From the NCBI GenBank assembly GCA_002633025.1, contig NMRB01000918.1, forward strand, positions 1 through 64,000: a stretch of 64,000 bases of DNA. Reading direction: 5' to 3'. Below the pieces are notes generated by a model. That model saw only the letters and a list, made by a program, of their open reading frames with translations. It did not search any database and was not told the DNA's origin. The position numbers were made by a program, and so were the translations under genes. Positions within the stretch are counted from its first letter, which is position 1. Each line of letters starts with the position of its first letter. This DNA comes from Notospermus geniculatus. Its lineage: Eukaryota; Nemertea; Pilidiophora; Heteronemertea; Lineidae. Shown in pieces: positions 43,951 to 64,000 of this stretch.

Positions 43951-44199
43951 CAGGGCCAGATCCAGGGTTTAGAAATAAGGGGGGGGGGCACAACCCTGGG
44001 GGCGAAGCCCTCAGTTGGCGCGCAGCGCAGGTGCGCGTACACATGAAGGGGGGTCCGGGGGCCTCCCCGGGAAAATTTGAAAAATCAAAGCTCTGAGATG
44101 CGATTTCCCAGCATTGTAGACATGAAACACTAGACGATTTCCAAAAAATGCAGTAAAAAATCATTGCCCCTCAAAAAATAACCTCTGGATCCGGGCCTG
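43951..44199. mobile_element. CAG...CTG element, GGATCC family copy 3
   Basis: 249 bp, CAGGGCCAGATCCAGGG to CTCTGGATCCGGGCCTG; flanks TATTA and TAATA. Confidence 0.7.
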
Positions 44200-46500
44200 T
44201 AATAGTACGGTAACAACGAAGTAAGCGCCAAATTCAAATCGAAGACGCTGGAAACAGGCGTGACCCATGTCGACAAGATGGCGCGCGCTTCACCGCGTTC
44301 ACTCAAAAAACGCCAATAAATCATATAACCCGGTGTTTTTTCCGAAAGTTAATGCGTTAAATATCAAGAAAATAACCTCAATTTCTTATTCCTGTTCGGA
44401 ATGATGAAGTTTTGTAATGGATGACAATGAAAAAGGTCGGTTTTTAAATACTCACCGCGAATCTTCGAAGACATCAGTCCGCGTGACCACGTGTATGCGC
44501 CCAGCACGGGGCACTTGTACACAGACATGTACAGAGATGTACACTGGACAGGCCGGTCCATTTTCTTGCCCTGGAGGGGTGGTAGGAAGTGCTTTTCAAA
44601 CTATTGACACCGAGCTAAAAAATCAGTTTGGGTGGCGATGAAAGTCAAAATGACAATTAATCATTTGTATTTTAGTGGAAGACGACTGATTTTGTTGTTT
44701 TTAGGGCGAAAATTTAGGATCTGAGTTCATCGGACTGGTAGCTGTCACCCCACTTTGCAAATACATGTACATGGACCAGAAAAGGGTGTTCCCTGCTGCT
44801 GATTATGATGTCATTAGGAGGACCCCAGTGCTCGACTAGCCCTCGTAACCATGGTAACGGACTGACCGGAGCATTTTGAGTGCAGGGGACCAGGCTAGAG
44901 TCAACAGGTGTAACATCTGCCAGTGTTTCCGTATTTCAGTGTTTCCCCTTATTGTTTTGAGAAACGCTGGCAGATAGATCGACACGACACATTTGTGTGT
45001 CCCCTATTGTCAAGTCGCTGCTTATTCCATCAGGCAATCGGAGGGGAACACTCACATATAGGGAACATTCAAAAATGTTACACTTGATTCCAGGGAGAAG
45101 GTTGATTAGCGACTTGATGCTAGACAGCGCTAATAAACATTAGGCATATCAGTTAACCCTTTCACTCCCACAACTGGTCATTACCGGGCACACCCAACAT
45201 CACGGCCAGAGCCCCCACCGGGTTTTTTCTGTTATGTTTACAACCCAGTACTGTACTCTCTACAGGATCACTTGGAAAATGCCCTGGTGTAACACCCCTT
45301 AAAGTGTTATTTGTAAAATTTATATCCGTTGTTTTTGCCAGCTGAGCTCCCACACACACTGCCCGGTTATTACCTGGTAGGGGTCCTATAGGTCAAAACC
45401 CTGTGGGAGGGATGGGGCACGGGCATTTTGGGGGTATTTTATTGAGGATTAGGGGTTAAAATCAAGGATAAATCCACCTTTGAATGGCTTACACTCCTAC
45501 ACCTTATACAAAAGTCCAAACACCAGCACCGCCACTCAGGAACTCTCATTGAGCAAGAGACAAACAGGACAATAAACTGAAATCGTGATCAAATTTATTC
45601 GATTCAAAGTGTAGTCCCGCATAAGTCACATGACAATATCCTCCTTTTTTTCAATATCAGACTTATACATGTATCAACATTTCGAAAAATAGAAAACTCA
45701 AATGAGGGTATACAGCCAAATACAACATTATTTATTTGCCCTATTGGAAAATAGAGGAAAGGTTTGCCACAGAAGTCAAATGTACTTTTTTCCAGGTCCT
45801 TTTGAATTCACTCACGATTTCTCCAGAAGAAATACTAGCAGAACAATATTCATGATCATGACTTTATTATGTTACAACAATTAGAAAATCCCTCACTGAC
45901 AAAGTTAGAGCCATGAATACAGTAAAGACAATACCGGTACTTGTGACCCAATCTAGCAAAAGTAGGCGCATGTCGCAACCGAGGAAAGGGTTAACGGCCT
46001 TACAACACAATAGCTGAAATGTACGGTACGTCTCTGGAGGTTGACAATAGTAGTGGACAGCAGTGATAATAGTTGAGTAAACTGATGACCAATGATGATC
46101 ACTTGCCACTAGCGCCTGCTTTTGCTGGAGCGGGTCACATATTTCTGAACCCACGAATCACCCATAATTAACCCTTTGACTTCATCTTACAGTCACAGTC
46201 ACATGTGCAAATTTTTCACCCACACTCGTGTGGCTAAACCAGCAGCACACCATATGTGAAACAGTCTAGTGTGCACTTGCAGGAGTCGAGCTTTGTTGGC
46301 ACTGGGAAATGCGAATAGGAGCTGTCAGTCAGTTGACCAATAGGAGTCACTACGGTCCAATTCAATGGCTAGCAGATCCATTCATGCTTGATTGGGCACC
46401 AGTCAGGAGAATTTTATACATGTATTGTATTGGTCCGCTAGAACTTAGGCTAGCTGCCATCTTTTGGCAATAAGCACAACTGACTGCTCCTATTGGCGTC
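44200..46500. other. Spacer downstream of SNRNP200, repeats only
   Basis: No coding exon recognised. Contains a TTAA-bounded element (45153-45459) and a GTGACCC MITE (45940-46139). TTTATT hexamers (AATAAA on minus) occur near 45593, 45727 and 45852, any of which is far from the SNRNP200 stop. Confidence 0.5.
45940..46139. mobile_element. GTGACCC MITE, copy 3 (intact)
   Basis: 200 bp, TTGTGACCCAATCTAGC to GCTGGAGCGGGTCACA, with AATAGTAGTGGACAGCAGTG in the centre. Confidence 0.8.
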
Positions 46501-46619
46501 TAAGGCTGAATTTACATCGAGGCACACGCGACACGAACATGCAGGCGAACAAAGGTTTCATGGGGATGAATCCTTTGTGAAGCCATTTTCACCTGTGCCT
46601 CGATGTAAATTCGGCCTAA
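46501..46619. mobile_element. 119-bp MITE beside the SNRNP200 stop
   Basis: Ends TAAGGCTGAATTTACATCGA and the inverse TCGATGTAAATTCGGCCTAA. Starts 56 bp past the stop codon, so it probably lies in the 3' UTR. Confidence 0.75.
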
Positions 46620-46674
46620 TGTGCTGCAGCTAGCACATTCCCTGGCTATTATGTCGCCATGATAAATAGTCTGC

Positions 46675-63708
<17,034 letters not shown>

Positions 63709-64000
63709 CTAAAAGAAAATGTGTTAGATAAAATATCATGATTTTCAGCAAATTTGCCTTAAAGGGACACGGCTCATATCAGTGCGGTCACTTCATCACA
63801 GGTGGCGCTAGCAACTGACAACCGACAGATTTTGGCTCAAATGTTGATACATGTATTTAGCGTATTTTACTTGTAATACAAGAGCACCCATTCAGGGTTC
63901 TCCACAGGGTTTGAAACAGACCGGGCGATAGTGACGTCACACGGTTACTAATATTGGAAGCCGCAGCCGCACGCGCGTCCTCAGGGGGTCCGGAGGCCTC
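63709..64000 (-). other. SNRNP200: SNRNP200 intron running off the window
   Basis: Starts with acceptor tttttag-type sequence (minus ttcttttag). No further exon was found in 63709-64000. Confidence 0.7.

Noticed and set aside
44270-44330. Possible small ORF starting ATGGCGCGCGCTTCACC on plus
   Set aside because: It ends after about 14 codons with no donor-supported continuation that I could see.

Overview
This window is animal nuclear DNA, most likely from a marine invertebrate. It has small exons, GT-AG introns and three vertebrate-like genes, all on the minus strand. Introns and spacers are packed with short non-autonomous transposons, with many TAGGCCTA, ACATGTA and ACCGGTA words. I suspect amphioxus or another invertebrate deuterostome, but nothing here fixes the species. 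Single-N joins flanked by near-identical sequence suggest an assembly of a highly heterozygous diploid.

Layout, left to right. (1) FAM184A, a long coiled-coil protein, occupies 2900-19569: 16 coding exons, 1099 residues when spliced, every junction checked for reading frame. Two of its regions are repeated at single-N joins and look like unmerged alleles. (2) 19457-24726 is a genuine-looking tandem duplication that starts inside FAM184A exon 1; the second copy holds a truncated exon 1 and its own transposon insertions. (3) SLC49A3 (MFSD7), an MFS transporter of the FLVCR family, occupies 26373-37323: 10 coding exons, 513 residues. Its last coding exon is present twice (25841-26043 and 26373-26575). 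(4) 37324-46674 is gene-poor, with tandem repeats and fold-back elements. (5) SNRNP200 (Brr2), the U5 snRNP helicase, runs from 46675 to beyond the right edge: 21 coding exons and 1416 residues are here, from the second RecA domain of the N-terminal cassette to the stop codon.

The three genes are functionally unrelated. The most informative content outside them is the transposon landscape. A CAG...CTG fold-back group shows 5-bp target duplications in several unrelated insertions. A CATCTTGTCC family has 8-bp target duplications, with unoccupied sites visible in the window. There is a tRNA-derived SINE with about a dozen copies, TA-flanked (pogo/Tc1-like), TAA-flanked (Harbinger-like) and TTAA-flanked elements, and many nested insertions. 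No bacterial-type system, CRISPR array or virus-like gene was seen.
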